Shown: piece by piece, positions 14,159 to 20,538 of the stretch
How the letters are laid out: each line of letters starts with the position of its first letter
How positions within the stretch are numbered: position 1 is the stretch's first letter
Virus record (IMG/VR): IMGVR_UViG_3300046777_000173
Location: 1-27,771 of that record
Source: a virus
Strand: one strand, 5' to 3'
Length of the DNA stretch: 27,771 nucleotides
Program-made: the position numbers and the translations under genes
The notes under the pieces: model-generated
Seen by the model: only the letters and a program-made list of their open reading frames with translations
Told to the model about the DNA's origin: nothing
The model's database searches: none

Positions 14159-15153
14159 TGAAAATACTTTGTATAACATCAGCTAATAGTGGAGTAGGCT
14201 ATCATAGAATTATGATGCCAATAGTACATATGGAAAAAGAGTACGCACTTATTACTGATGTACTTAATGAGGAACTATTAGAGCAAGGTTGGGATATTGT
14301 TCTAATCAATAGAATGCTTAATGAGATAGATGCAAAGCAAATGGACACTTGGCGCACTAAGTACGGCTTTAAATTAGTGGTTGATAATGACGACCATTGG
14401 GAACTTAGCGAAACACATATTCTTTATTGGAGATATAAGTACAATAACATAGGAAAACAGATTACCGACTTTTTACAAATAGCTGACCTATGCACCTGTA
14501 CACACGAAAGGTTAGCAAGTGAAATAAGCCAATACAATAAGAACGTTCACATATTACCAAACGCATTACCTTACGGCAAAGAGCAGTTCGAGGATAACAA
14601 GACAGAAGATTGCAAGGTTAGATTGTTCTGGTCGGGTAGCGGAACTCACGAAAGGGACTTGGATATTATTAGGCAGCCTTTTAAACGCTTACAAGGTATG
14701 AATATAAGAACTGTAATAGCAGGTTACAATGACGGGGAGAAGCCTATATGGGATAAAATGATAGATGCCTTCACTTGTGGACTAAAGCTTAATCCTACTA
14801 TTTACAACTATGCAAAGGTCACGGAATATATGGGTGCTTATACGGATAGCGATATTTCAATTATTCCATTGGTAGATAACAAGTTCAATGCTATGAAGTC
14901 AAATCTTAAAGTATTAGAAACGGCTGCTAAAAAGAACCCTGCCATAGTTAGCCACGTTAATCCTTACTTAGATATGCCTGTACATTACGTTAAAAGCCAA
15001 AAGGATTGGTACAAACATATAAGAGATTTAGTAACCGATGCGGATATGCGTAAGGAAAGCGGACAGAAGCTTTTTGAGTTCTGCCAAAAGAAGTATAACT
15101 TTGACGAGATAAATTTAGACCGAAAGTATATTTATAGTAAACTATGCCAGTAA
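14158..15153 (+). CDS. GT-B glycosyltransferase (GT4-like)
   Basis: 331 residues from ATG 14158 (MKILCITSANSGVGYHRIMMP), sharing one base with the PP-loop gene's stop. The N-terminal Rossmann half has a GVGYHR motif and VVDNDDHWEL; the C-terminal half has IIPLVDNKFNAMKSNLKVLETAA, matching the nucleotide-sugar-binding K-S-x-L-K-x-x-E signature of GT4 enzymes, followed by PAIVSHVNPY. It transfers a sugar from a nucleotide sugar. The acceptor may be modified phage DNA, in view of its neighbours, or a host surface glycan. Confidence 0.82.
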   Translation: MKILCITSANSGVGYHRIMMPIVHMEKEYALITDVLNEELLEQGWDIVLINRMLNEIDAKQMDTWRTKYGFKLVVDNDDHWELSETHILYWRYKYNNIGKQITDFLQIADLCTCTHERLASEISQYNKNVHILPNALPYGKEQFEDNKTEDCKVRLFWSGSGTHERDLDIIRQPFKRLQGMNIRTVIAGYNDGEKPIWDKMIDAFTCGLKLNPTIYNYAKVTEYMGAYTDSDISIIPLVDNKFNAMKSNLKVLETAAKKNPAIVSHVNPYLDMPVHYVKSQKDWYKHIRDLVTDADMRKESGQKLFEFCQKKYNFDEINLDRKYIYSKLCQ

Positions 15154-15566
15154 TTAAATGCTCTAACGGGAAATATAGAATAGGCTCAGGCGGTTGCGTT
15201 TACGATACCGAGGAAAAAGCAATGCAAGTTTGGAAGGCTATTCTTGCAGGTGGCAAGTTCGCTGATAGTTATACCGACTATCCTGAGTCAGCTACTAATA
15301 ACGCAAAGAGGGCAATAGAATGGGCAGAAAAAAATGGTTGGGGTTCTTGTGGCGAAGCAACAGGTAAAGCAAGGGCAAGGCAATTAGCAAATCGTGAGCC
15401 GATTAGTAGAGATACAATTGCCCGTATGGCTTCGTTTAAAAGACATCAGCAACATAAAGACGTGCCTTATAGTGAAGGTTGTGGCGGTTTAATGTATGAT
15501 GCTTGGGGCGGTACGAGCGGGATTGAGTGGGCGATTAATAAGTTAAAAGAGATAGACGGAAAATAA
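15144..15566 (+). CDS. Conserved phage protein with two small domains
   Basis: 140 residues. Domain 1 (1-38): MPVIKCSNGKYRIGSGGCVYDTEEKA with two Cys, a small beta knot. Domain 2 (about 45-138): NNAKRAIEWAEKNGWGSCGEATGKARARQLANREPIS, DTIARMASFKRHQQHKDVPYSEGCGG and MYDAWGGTSGIEWA. Domain 2 is very widespread in phages, often fused or next to prohead protease and capsid-related proteins, but I know of no proven activity. Overlaps the glycosyltransferase by 10 bases. The ten or more conserved Gly/Cys/Trp positions suggest a real fold. Confidence 0.7.
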   Translation: MPVIKCSNGKYRIGSGGCVYDTEEKAMQVWKAILAGGKFADSYTDYPESATNNAKRAIEWAEKNGWGSCGEATGKARARQLANREPISRDTIARMASFKRHQQHKDVPYSEGCGGLMYDAWGGTSGIEWAINKLKEIDGK

Positions 15567-15626
15567 TTTTCATACTTAATTTTTTATTATTAACTAACGG
15601 AAAAATTAATGGGGAAAGTATGAAAA
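15567..15626 (+). promoter_or_regulatory. Inverted repeat enclosing the start codon of the HNH gene
   Basis: TTTTCATACTT (15567-15577) and AAGTATGAAAA (15616-15626) are perfect 11-bp reverse complements with 38 bases between. The right arm contains the ATG at 15620. In RNA the hairpin would cover the start codon. There is no G/C clamp or T-run, so it is not a terminator. Confidence 0.45.
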
Positions 15627-15874
15627 AACACACACAAATTTATTTGCAGGGAATGGGGTATAAAACAACGGACTTCGTTCCCTGTGAAGTGTGTGGATGT
15701 CAAGCAGTAGATGTGCATCATATTGAGGCGAGGGGAATGGGTGGTTCAAATGATAAGGACACAATTGAGAATTTAATGGGATTATGCAGGAAGTGTCATA
15801 TAGATTTTGGGGATAAGAAACAATATAAAGAGTTTTTAATAAATATACATAAACAAAACTACCGATGCTATTAA
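15620..15874 (+). CDS. HNH endonuclease (small)
   Basis: 84 residues. CEVCG (22-26), VDVHHIEARGMGGSND (His33-His34 core), ENLMGLCRKCH (Asn51, Cys56, Cys59, His60): a complete minimal HNH with two zinc-binding Cys pairs. Such small phage HNH proteins can act near terminase in DNA packaging or as homing enzymes. It has its own 53-base leader and overlaps the methyltransferase gene by 10 bases. Confidence 0.82.
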   Translation: MKKHTQIYLQGMGYKTTDFVPCEVCGCQAVDVHHIEARGMGGSNDKDTIENLMGLCRKCHIDFGDKKQYKEFLINIHKQNYRCY

Positions 15875-16398
15875 CTGAACAAGAGTTTCTGGAATACGAA
15901 CTTAACCACGGGATAGGTATGCACAACGACTTTTTTAAGGACTTGGCACGGAATACTGTTGCACAGATTGAAGATTTACCTGTTGTATCCGTATTAGATT
16001 ACGGAGCAGGAACAGGAGTTTATAGCGATGCTTACTTCAAAGCAGGTTATCATATTGTAGCTTTTGAAATATTTAAGTCGCATCGTGATTATATGAAGCA
16101 AAACGTAGCCTATGTAGAAATATTAGACGAGCCTATTACTACCGACTTGCTTAACTTCATAGAGACGGCAGAGCATATGACAGATAAAGAACTTGATAAC
16201 TTGTTTAGCAAGATAGAACCTAATTACATTTTGTTTAGTAGCACATCGCAAAGAGTACCAGGCTTTGACGAACAATGGGGGCATATTAACATAAAGGAAC
16301 AAAACGAATGGGATAGCTATTTCAAAACAAAAGGATATAGTAAAATAAAAGATTTATCACTTCCTACAACTTGGAGCAAATTATATGGCAAAGATTAA
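15865..16398 (+). CDS. SAM-dependent methyltransferase-like protein
   Basis: 177 residues. VSVLDYGAGTGVYSDAYF (42-58) is motif I of class I methyltransferases, followed by the acidic strand end HIVAFEI (motif II). No NPPY/DPPY-type motif and no target recognition domain are visible, so a DNA adenine or cytosine methyltransferase is not supported; a small-molecule, protein or RNA methyltransferase or an inactive relative is possible. FSSTSQR occupies the motif IV place. Overlaps the small basic gene that follows by 14 bases. Confidence 0.7.
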   Translation: MLLTEQEFLEYELNHGIGMHNDFFKDLARNTVAQIEDLPVVSVLDYGAGTGVYSDAYFKAGYHIVAFEIFKSHRDYMKQNVAYVEILDEPITTDLLNFIETAEHMTDKELDNLFSKIEPNYILFSSTSQRVPGFDEQWGHINIKEQNEWDSYFKTKGYSKIKDLSLPTTWSKLYGKD

Positions 16399-16507
16399 AG
16401 AGAACAATAACAAAATTAGCTTTGGAAAACGCAAAAGAGGCTCTGCAAAGAAGTCCTTTAATAAGCACACGCCGAGAGAAAAAGCTTATAGAGGACAAGG
16501 TAGATGA
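16385..16507 (+). CDS. Very small basic phage protein
   Basis: 40 residues, starting within the end of the methyltransferase gene and ending in ATGA coupling with the next. The sequence is dominated by Lys/Arg and ends REKAYRGQGR; KISFGKRKRGSAKKS with YRGQGR end is a pattern I recognise from many phage genomes of Bacteroidota. The charge suggests binding to nucleic acid, but the function is not known. It is shorter than usual gene-calling limits and easily missed. Confidence 0.72.
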   Translation: MAKIKENNNKISFGKRKRGSAKKSFNKHTPREKAYRGQGR

Positions 16508-16725
16508 GAAAACTAAACGCTATATGGCTACTCCTTACGCACAAAGCTTACTTCCTTGCGGTATGTAAGACGGGTAAAAACGGAGATGATATGACCACGA
16601 TAGGACACTACACCTATGCAATGGCAGAAACTTTAATTAACAAGCATATAGCAGACGTAGATACATACCTCGACCAAGAAGATGCTTTAGACGAAGCCAA
16701 CGACATAATTAACGGAATACTATGA
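16504..16725 (+). CDS. Hypothetical phage protein
   Basis: 73 residues, ATGA overlaps on both sides (16504-16507 and 16722-16725). N-terminal strand-like part LNAIWLLLTHKAYFLAVC, then a helical acidic part HIADVDTYLDQEDALDEANDIINGIL. The moderately hydrophobic 6-20 region is not a convincing membrane segment. No domain recognised. Lies in the string of small genes before the terminase. Confidence 0.62.
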   Translation: MRKLNAIWLLLTHKAYFLAVCKTGKNGDDMTTIGHYTYAMAETLINKHIADVDTYLDQEDALDEANDIINGIL

Positions 16726-17075
16726 TATTACTATCAAGCCAAGTAGAGAGCATAGCCTCACGCAAAGACAAAACAATCAAGCTAACTTTAGCAACCCAGG
16801 AACTAAGTCCTAAAGATGCAGCTTCTTTGTTTCAGCTTAATCAACAGTTCTGCTACTTAGCAATTAAAGAAGAGCCGTTTAGTAAAGAAGAGCAAGACGT
16901 AGTAGAAAATCTAAAGGCTGACCCTGACACCTTTAAAACACCGAGCCAAAGATTAAGAGGCATCTTATACAAGACATACGAACAAGACAACGAAGGCTAC
17001 AAAGATTTTAACACATATTACTTGTCAGTAATGGACAGAATATGTCAGCACTATAAAACAAAAATAGATGGGTAG
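16722..17075 (+). CDS. Conserved phage protein before terminase
   Basis: 117 residues. KLTLATQELSPKDAASLFQLNQQFCYLAIKEE then TPSQRLRGILYKTYEQ, and a C-terminal YYLSVMDRICQHYKTKI helix. The SQRLRG(I/V)L and DRI..H.K pieces recur in phage proteins of this size in several phyla, usually in replication or pre-terminase positions; I know no function. Overlaps terS by 8 bases. Confidence 0.62.
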   Translation: MILLSSQVESIASRKDKTIKLTLATQELSPKDAASLFQLNQQFCYLAIKEEPFSKEEQDVVENLKADPDTFKTPSQRLRGILYKTYEQDNEGYKDFNTYYLSVMDRICQHYKTKIDG

Positions 17076-17478
17076 GCATAAAGCAATAGAAACACCAGAG
17101 TTAATGCTTCAATACTTTACTGAGTATTGCGAGTATTGTAAAAGCAATCCAATTAAAGTACACGATTTCGTAGGCAAAGACGGAGACGAAGTTTACAGAT
17201 TAAGGGAGCGACCTTTGACAATAGAAGGCTTTGAGAACTATTGTTACAATCAAGGAGTTGTGAGTAATATAGATAGATATTTTGCTAACACAGATGGTGC
17301 TTACGAGGAATTTCGTAGCATCTGTTCGCGTATTAGGAAAACAATTAGACAAGACCAAATCGAAGGCGGTATGGCAGGGGTTTACAATCCAAGCATAACT
17401 CAACGTTTAAATAGCTTGGTAGAGAAGTCAGAAAACAAACACGAAGTAAGTGAGATTAAAATAACTTACGATAGATAA
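17068..17478 (+). CDS. terS: Terminase small subunit
   Basis: 136 residues, immediately before the large subunit and overlapping it by one base (TAATG). ETPELMLQYFTEYCEYCKSNP at the N-terminus, RERPLTIEGFENYCYNQGVVSNIDRYF (HTH) in the centre and GGMAGVYNPSITQRLNSLVEK in the C-terminal half match small-terminase proteins of the gp3/DNA-packaging type (GlyVxNPsI..RL). It binds the packaging site and feeds DNA to TerL. Confidence 0.85.
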   Translation: MGRHKAIETPELMLQYFTEYCEYCKSNPIKVHDFVGKDGDEVYRLRERPLTIEGFENYCYNQGVVSNIDRYFANTDGAYEEFRSICSRIRKTIRQDQIEGGMAGVYNPSITQRLNSLVEKSENKHEVSEIKITYDR

Positions 17479-18644
17479 TGCAAACAGTAGGCTTGAAGTT
17501 ACATAATCCACACCCTGCGCAGAAGCAAGTACTTGATTGCGATAAAAGGTTTATTGTAATGATGGCAGGTAGAAGATTTGGTAAGTCCTTGATTAGCCAA
17601 ACCATAAGCATAGAAACTGCGGTTAATAAAAAGCGTGTAGCTTACATAACACCGACTTACCAATTAGGAAAGATTTTCTTTAAGGAAATAGTAGACCTAT
17701 TGCCATTAGAAATATACTCTAAGAACGAGAGCGACCTGGTTATTACATTCATTACGGGTGGCTCAATTCGTTTCTTTACAGGCGAAAGGTTAGACAATCT
17801 TAGAGGGTTAAAGTTTCACTTAGCCGTAATAGACGAGGCTTCCTTTATACCTAACCTTGAAGATGGGTGGCTAAACTCGATAAGACCTACCTTAACGGAC
17901 TACAAGGGTAAAGCTATATTCTTAAGCACCCCTAAAGGCAAAAACTACTTCTTTAGTTTGTTTAGCAAAGCCGAACCCGATTGGCAAAGCTTTAAGTTTA
18001 CTACATACGATAACCCATACATTGACCCACAAGAGATAGACGATGCCCGTAGGCAACTACCTGAGGTTGTATTTGAGCAGGAGTATATGGCAAACCCGGC
18101 CGAGAACGCAGCAAACCCATTTGGTAGCCAACATATACGCAAGTGCTTACACCCAGTAACAACAATGCCAGTAGTAGTTTATGGGATTGACCTTGCCAAG
18201 TCAGTCGATTGGACTGTTATCGTAGGGTTAGACGAAGATGGGAACGTGGCTTATTTTGACCGCTTTCAAATGGATTGGCACAATACTAAGCAAACTATCC
18301 TTAGGCTGCCTAAATGCCCTATCCTTGTCGATTCTACGGGGGTTGGCGACCCTATCCTTGAGGACTTACAACGTGAAGGGGTAATGATACAAGGCTTAAA
18401 GTTCACAAGTTCAAGTAAGCAACAACTTATGGAAGGCTTACAAGCTGCAATACATCAAGGGAAAATAGGCTACCCTGAGGGGATAATAAGCCAGGAGTTA
18501 GAAGTATTTGAATATATGTATACGGCAACGGGGGTTAAGTACTCCGCACCTTCAGGCTTTCACGATGATGCCGTAATGGCTTTGGCTTTGGCTTGGCAGA
18601 ACTTTAGCCTTAAACGTGGCACTGGTAGGTATGCATTCCTATAA
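17478..18644 (+). CDS. terL: Terminase large subunit
   Basis: 388 residues. ATPase: Walker A AGRRFGKS (30-37), Walker B LAVIDE (115-120), then FLSTPKGKNYF coupling motif. Nuclease: Asp238 (YGIDLAKSVDWT), Asp285 (VDSTGVGDP) and Asp364 (HDDAVMALALA), the three metal ligands of the RNase H-like headful/cutting domain. It packages DNA into the prohead and cuts it. At 388 residues it is on the short side but has all motifs. No portal gene follows, which is unusual. Confidence 0.95.
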   Translation: MQTVGLKLHNPHPAQKQVLDCDKRFIVMMAGRRFGKSLISQTISIETAVNKKRVAYITPTYQLGKIFFKEIVDLLPLEIYSKNESDLVITFITGGSIRFFTGERLDNLRGLKFHLAVIDEASFIPNLEDGWLNSIRPTLTDYKGKAIFLSTPKGKNYFFSLFSKAEPDWQSFKFTTYDNPYIDPQEIDDARRQLPEVVFEQEYMANPAENAANPFGSQHIRKCLHPVTTMPVVVYGIDLAKSVDWTVIVGLDEDGNVAYFDRFQMDWHNTKQTILRLPKCPILVDSTGVGDPILEDLQREGVMIQGLKFTSSSKQQLMEGLQAAIHQGKIGYPEGIISQELEVFEYMYTATGVKYSAPSGFHDDAVMALALAWQNFSLKRGTGRYAFL

Positions 18645-18645
18645 A

Positions 18646-18677
18646 TTACCGCTTATCCTTAATATTTACCGCTCATC
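18646..18677 (+). repeat. Direct repeat TTACCGCTYATC, two copies 20 bp apart
   Basis: TTACCGCTTATC at 18646-18657 and TTACCGCTCATC at 18666-18677, one mismatch in 12, directly after the terL stop codon and upstream of the second promoter. The 20-bp spacing (two helical turns) suggests cooperative binding of a regulator. Confidence 0.5.
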
Positions 18678-18694
18678 ACAATTTTAAAAAAAAG

Positions 18695-18736
18695 TTTGCT
18701 CATTTGATTGTGCAATGTGTAAAGGTTGTATATTTG
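18695..18736 (+). promoter_or_regulatory. Promoter for tail genes, Bacteroidota type
   Basis: TTTG at 18703-18706, 22 bases, then TATATTTG at 18729-18736, a perfect TAnnTTTG. The first 26 bases (18695-18720) match the early promoter at 7672-7697 in 21 positions. A transcript would start near 18743 and first meets the ATG at 18768. Confidence 0.65.
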
Positions 18737-18745
18737 ATATATCAA
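18734..18745. promoter_or_regulatory. Perfect 12-bp palindrome on the -7 element
   Basis: TTGATATATCAA is its own reverse complement and overlaps the last three bases of the -7 box and the expected start point, as the palindrome at 7702-7715 does at the early promoter. Confidence 0.4.
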
Positions 18746-18767
18746 TTAACCACAAACACAAAACACA

Positions 18768-18854
18768 ATGAAAAAAGAAACCGCACAATTATTAGCCGTA
18801 TTTTTAGTAGCTTGTTACCTTATTGGACAACTTCAAGACATCTACTCAAAATGA
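18768..18854 (+). CDS. Very small single-TM protein
   Basis: 28 residues behind the promoter, starting MKKETAQLLAVFLVACYLIGQ and ending DIYSK. One membrane segment (about 8-21) after a basic-polar start. ATGA overlap with the next gene supports translation. Function unknown; might be a small superinfection or membrane-associated factor, with no direct evidence. Confidence 0.5.
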   Translation: MKKETAQLLAVFLVACYLIGQLQDIYSK

Positions 18855-18976
18855 TTTACGCTATATGCCTTCTGCTAATTGCAACAGGTTTTGTAATGGC
18901 AGCATTAACCGACTACACAATTAAACACTATGACACAAAGCACAAAAGATTACATAGACAAATACTACGCAAGTGA
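18851..18976 (+). CDS. Very small single-TM protein
   Basis: 41 residues from ATG 18851 (coupled by ATGA). Hydrophobic segment 2-19 (IYAICLLLIATGFVMAAL), then a basic C-terminus YDTKHKRLHRQILRK. Longer in-frame starts reach back over the promoter and are not credible. The topology, one TM with a positively charged tail, is shared with many tiny phage proteins. Overlaps the next gene by 47 bases. Confidence 0.5.
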   Translation: MIYAICLLLIATGFVMAALTDYTIKHYDTKHKRLHRQILRK

Positions 18977-19142
18977 GCCGATTAGTATTATGATGACTAA
19001 CATTGATGCGAGTTACTTAGAGATACTTACCTACTGCAACGAGAAGGGATATGAACCTGCAAAGCGTAGAATGAGAAGTCCAAAACATAAGTCAAAAATC
19101 GGCTTTTTTGATATTGATAACTACAAACCCGAAACAATATAA
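18930..19142 (+). CDS. Hypothetical phage protein
   Basis: 70 residues, soluble. STKDYIDKYYASEPISIMMTNIDASYLEILTYCNEKGYEPAKRR and then a basic stretch MRSPKHKSKIGFFDIDNYKPETI. No domain recognised. The sizeable overlap with the gene before is typical of this genome (compare 8809). It ends one base before the next start. Confidence 0.55.
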   Translation: MTQSTKDYIDKYYASEPISIMMTNIDASYLEILTYCNEKGYEPAKRRMRSPKHKSKIGFFDIDNYKPETI

Positions 19143-19143
19143 A

Positions 19144-19608
19144 ATGGAACTACAACAAATCTTTGAAACAACAAAAGAACAACGCATCGAGTTTACGCAC
19201 CAATTAATTGAACGCTTAAACGCAGGGGAGCTTGACCCGTTAAAAACACATCTTCAGGTTAAAGCCTTAGAGGATATGCTCGAAACATTAAAGTCAAATA
19301 AGGACTACAAAGATGCCGTATTACAAGCAGCCGTACTTAATGGCAAGGACTTTGAGTATATGAGTGCAAAGTTCAACATTAGAGAAGTAGGCGTTAAGTA
19401 TGACTTTAGCAAATGTGAAAGTCCTGCATACGATGAGATACTAAGCGAGTACAATAGTGCAGCTAAAGCCAAAAAGGATATGGAAGAGTTCCTTAAAAAA
19501 GTTCCGCACACGGGTCTTGATATTATTAACGGAGTTACTGGCGAGGTTACCAAAGTTTACCCACCTGCTAAGAGTAGCACAACAAGTGTAGCCGTATCAT
19601 TAAAGTAA
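19144..19608 (+). CDS. Conserved phage protein, pre-tail region
   Basis: 154 residues from ATG 19144. Long N-terminal helix (MELQQIFETTKEQRIEFTHQLIERLNAGELDPLKTHLQVKAL in pattern), a central helical region (DAVLQAAVLNGKDFEYMSAKFNIREVGVKYDFSKC), then AYDEILSEYNSAAKAKKDMEEFLKKVP and a C-terminal strand pair with GEVTKVYPPAKSSTTSVAVSLK. The family recurs in Bacteroidota phages near packaging and tail genes. A structural or assembly role is likely; none is proven. Confidence 0.62.
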   Translation: MELQQIFETTKEQRIEFTHQLIERLNAGELDPLKTHLQVKALEDMLETLKSNKDYKDAVLQAAVLNGKDFEYMSAKFNIREVGVKYDFSKCESPAYDEILSEYNSAAKAKKDMEEFLKKVPHTGLDIINGVTGEVTKVYPPAKSSTTSVAVSLK

Positions 19609-19709
19609 TTAAAATATTGTACTTCTTTGCAATTTGCTTACCTTTGGCAGCGTTATGCTACATAGGTGGGCATCTTGCTTATGAGATAATGTTAAAACTA
19701 AGAAAATGA
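19608..19709 (+). CDS. Possible tiny membrane protein with non-ATG start
   Basis: The frame is open from an ATT at 19608 (or TTG at 19617) to a TGA at 19707-19709 and gives 30-33 residues with KILYFFAICLPLAALCYIGG as membrane segment and a basic end EIMLKLRK. The TGA overlaps the next ATG (ATGA), as in true neighbours, and no other gene fills this gap. No ATG start exists, so I keep confidence low. Confidence 0.35.
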   Translation: MKILYFFAICLPLAALCYIGGHLAYEIMLKLRK

Positions 19710-20332
19710 GTTGGAATAAAATATCGGTATGGCAATACCAACAAATGCACCCTATCATTACAAACCCACCAGAACACTTAACGGAGTTTGAATTAGAGTG
19801 CAAGTTAGTAGGCATAGTCAATAACCTTACGGACAATCAAGTTCTTAACCTACCTAAAGAGAAGCTTAACAAATATAGGTCGGAGATAATATTCCTTAAA
19901 GACAACTACGAAGGTACACCCGTAAATAGAGTAAGAGCCAATGGCAGAACTTATAGGTTTATCCAAGATGCAAAGGACATTAACGCTTCACGCTACATTG
20001 AAAGCAAGTACTTTTGTAAGGAACTTATACCTAACCTACACAAGATAGCGGCATCTATTACTATCCCACAACAAAGAAAATGGCTTAAATACATAGACCT
20101 ACCTTACGATTCGGACAAGCACCAAGATTATGCTAACGACTTTTTGTTTGCCAATTTCAAAGAGGTTTATTATTCGGTTGTTTTTTTTTATCAAGTATTC
20201 AACGATTGGACTCCAATTACCCAGGACTTTTTGGAGAAGAGCCTAATAAAGGAGAATATGGAACAGGACAAGGCACAAAAGGTGGCAGCAATTTTATGGA
20301 ATATTTTGGGTGGCAATACTGTACCAAAATAG
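19706..20332 (+). CDS. Tail assembly chaperone (G-like)
   Basis: 208 residues. SWNKISVWQYQQM, EFELECKLVGIVNNLTDNQVLNLPKEKLNKY is the start of a family of phage proteins before the tape measure. Tail chaperones keep the tape measure soluble and set tail length. The frame contains VVFFYQ encoded by T9 at 20181-20189; the heptamer T TTT TTT is in the right phase for a -1 slip. The 20206-20460 frame is in the -1 phase and would be joined as the T part. The C-terminal 47 residues of the unshifted product are helical. Confidence 0.65.
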   Translation: MSWNKISVWQYQQMHPIITNPPEHLTEFELECKLVGIVNNLTDNQVLNLPKEKLNKYRSEIIFLKDNYEGTPVNRVRANGRTYRFIQDAKDINASRYIESKYFCKELIPNLHKIAASITIPQQRKWLKYIDLPYDSDKHQDYANDFLFANFKEVYYSVVFFYQVFNDWTPITQDFLEKSLIKENMEQDKAQKVAAILWNILGGNTVPK

Positions 20333-20460
20333 TATCGGAGTACGAAGCCATACCTTTGCAAGATGCTTACGAACTTAAAATAATACATTACTTAAATAGC
20401 TTATCGTACTTAAAAGCCAAGTCGGACTTTGATGCCGAAGCCATTAGGAAGATAAAATAA
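20182..20460 (+). CDS. Tail chaperone T-part, reached by -1 frameshift (GT-like)
   Basis: After a -1 slip at 20182-20188, reading starts at 20188 (TTA) and runs to TAA at 20458-20460, giving 90 residues; the fusion product would have about 251. Residues FMEYFGWQYCTKIVSEYEAIPLQDAYELKIIHYLNSLSYLKAKSDFDAEAIRKIK form a typical T-type C-terminal helical domain; the part before it is Gly/Asn rich like a linker. There is no good independent start: an ATG at 20206 in the same frame lies in the overlap. Lambda G/GT uses the same arrangement. Confidence 0.65.
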   Translation, partial: FFLSSIQRLDSNYPGLFGEEPNKGEYGTGQGTKGGSNFMEYFGWQYCTKIVSEYEAIPLQDAYELKIIHYLNSLSYLKAKSDFDAEAIRKIK

Positions 20461-20482
20461 GACCCCCAATACCCCCAGACAT

Positions 20483-20516
20483 ACCCTGCCAATTTTGGTG
20501 GGGTTAGTTATTTTTA
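20483..20516 (+). terminator. Intrinsic terminator-like hairpin after tail chaperones
   Basis: ACCCTGCCA (20483-20491) pairs with TGGTGGGGT (20496-20504) with two wobbles and a 4-nt loop, followed by TAGTTATTTTTA. The T-tract is interrupted, so termination may be partial, as expected between chaperone and downstream tail genes. Confidence 0.5.
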
Positions 20517-20538
20517 GACCTTCCTTATATTTATTAGC

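Noticed and set aside
15865-16398. Methyltransferase as a DNA methylase of the modification block
   Set aside because: Motif I is clear but no catalytic (D/N)PP(Y/F) or PC motif is visible.
16371-16568. Open frame overlapping the 40-residue basic gene
   Set aside because: It is out of frame with the conserved KRKRG...YRGQGR gene and has no recognisable sequence of its own.
20462-20480. Two ACCCCCA direct repeats as regulatory site
   Set aside because: Short C-runs next to a terminator-like hairpin; no spacing or symmetry that suggests a site.
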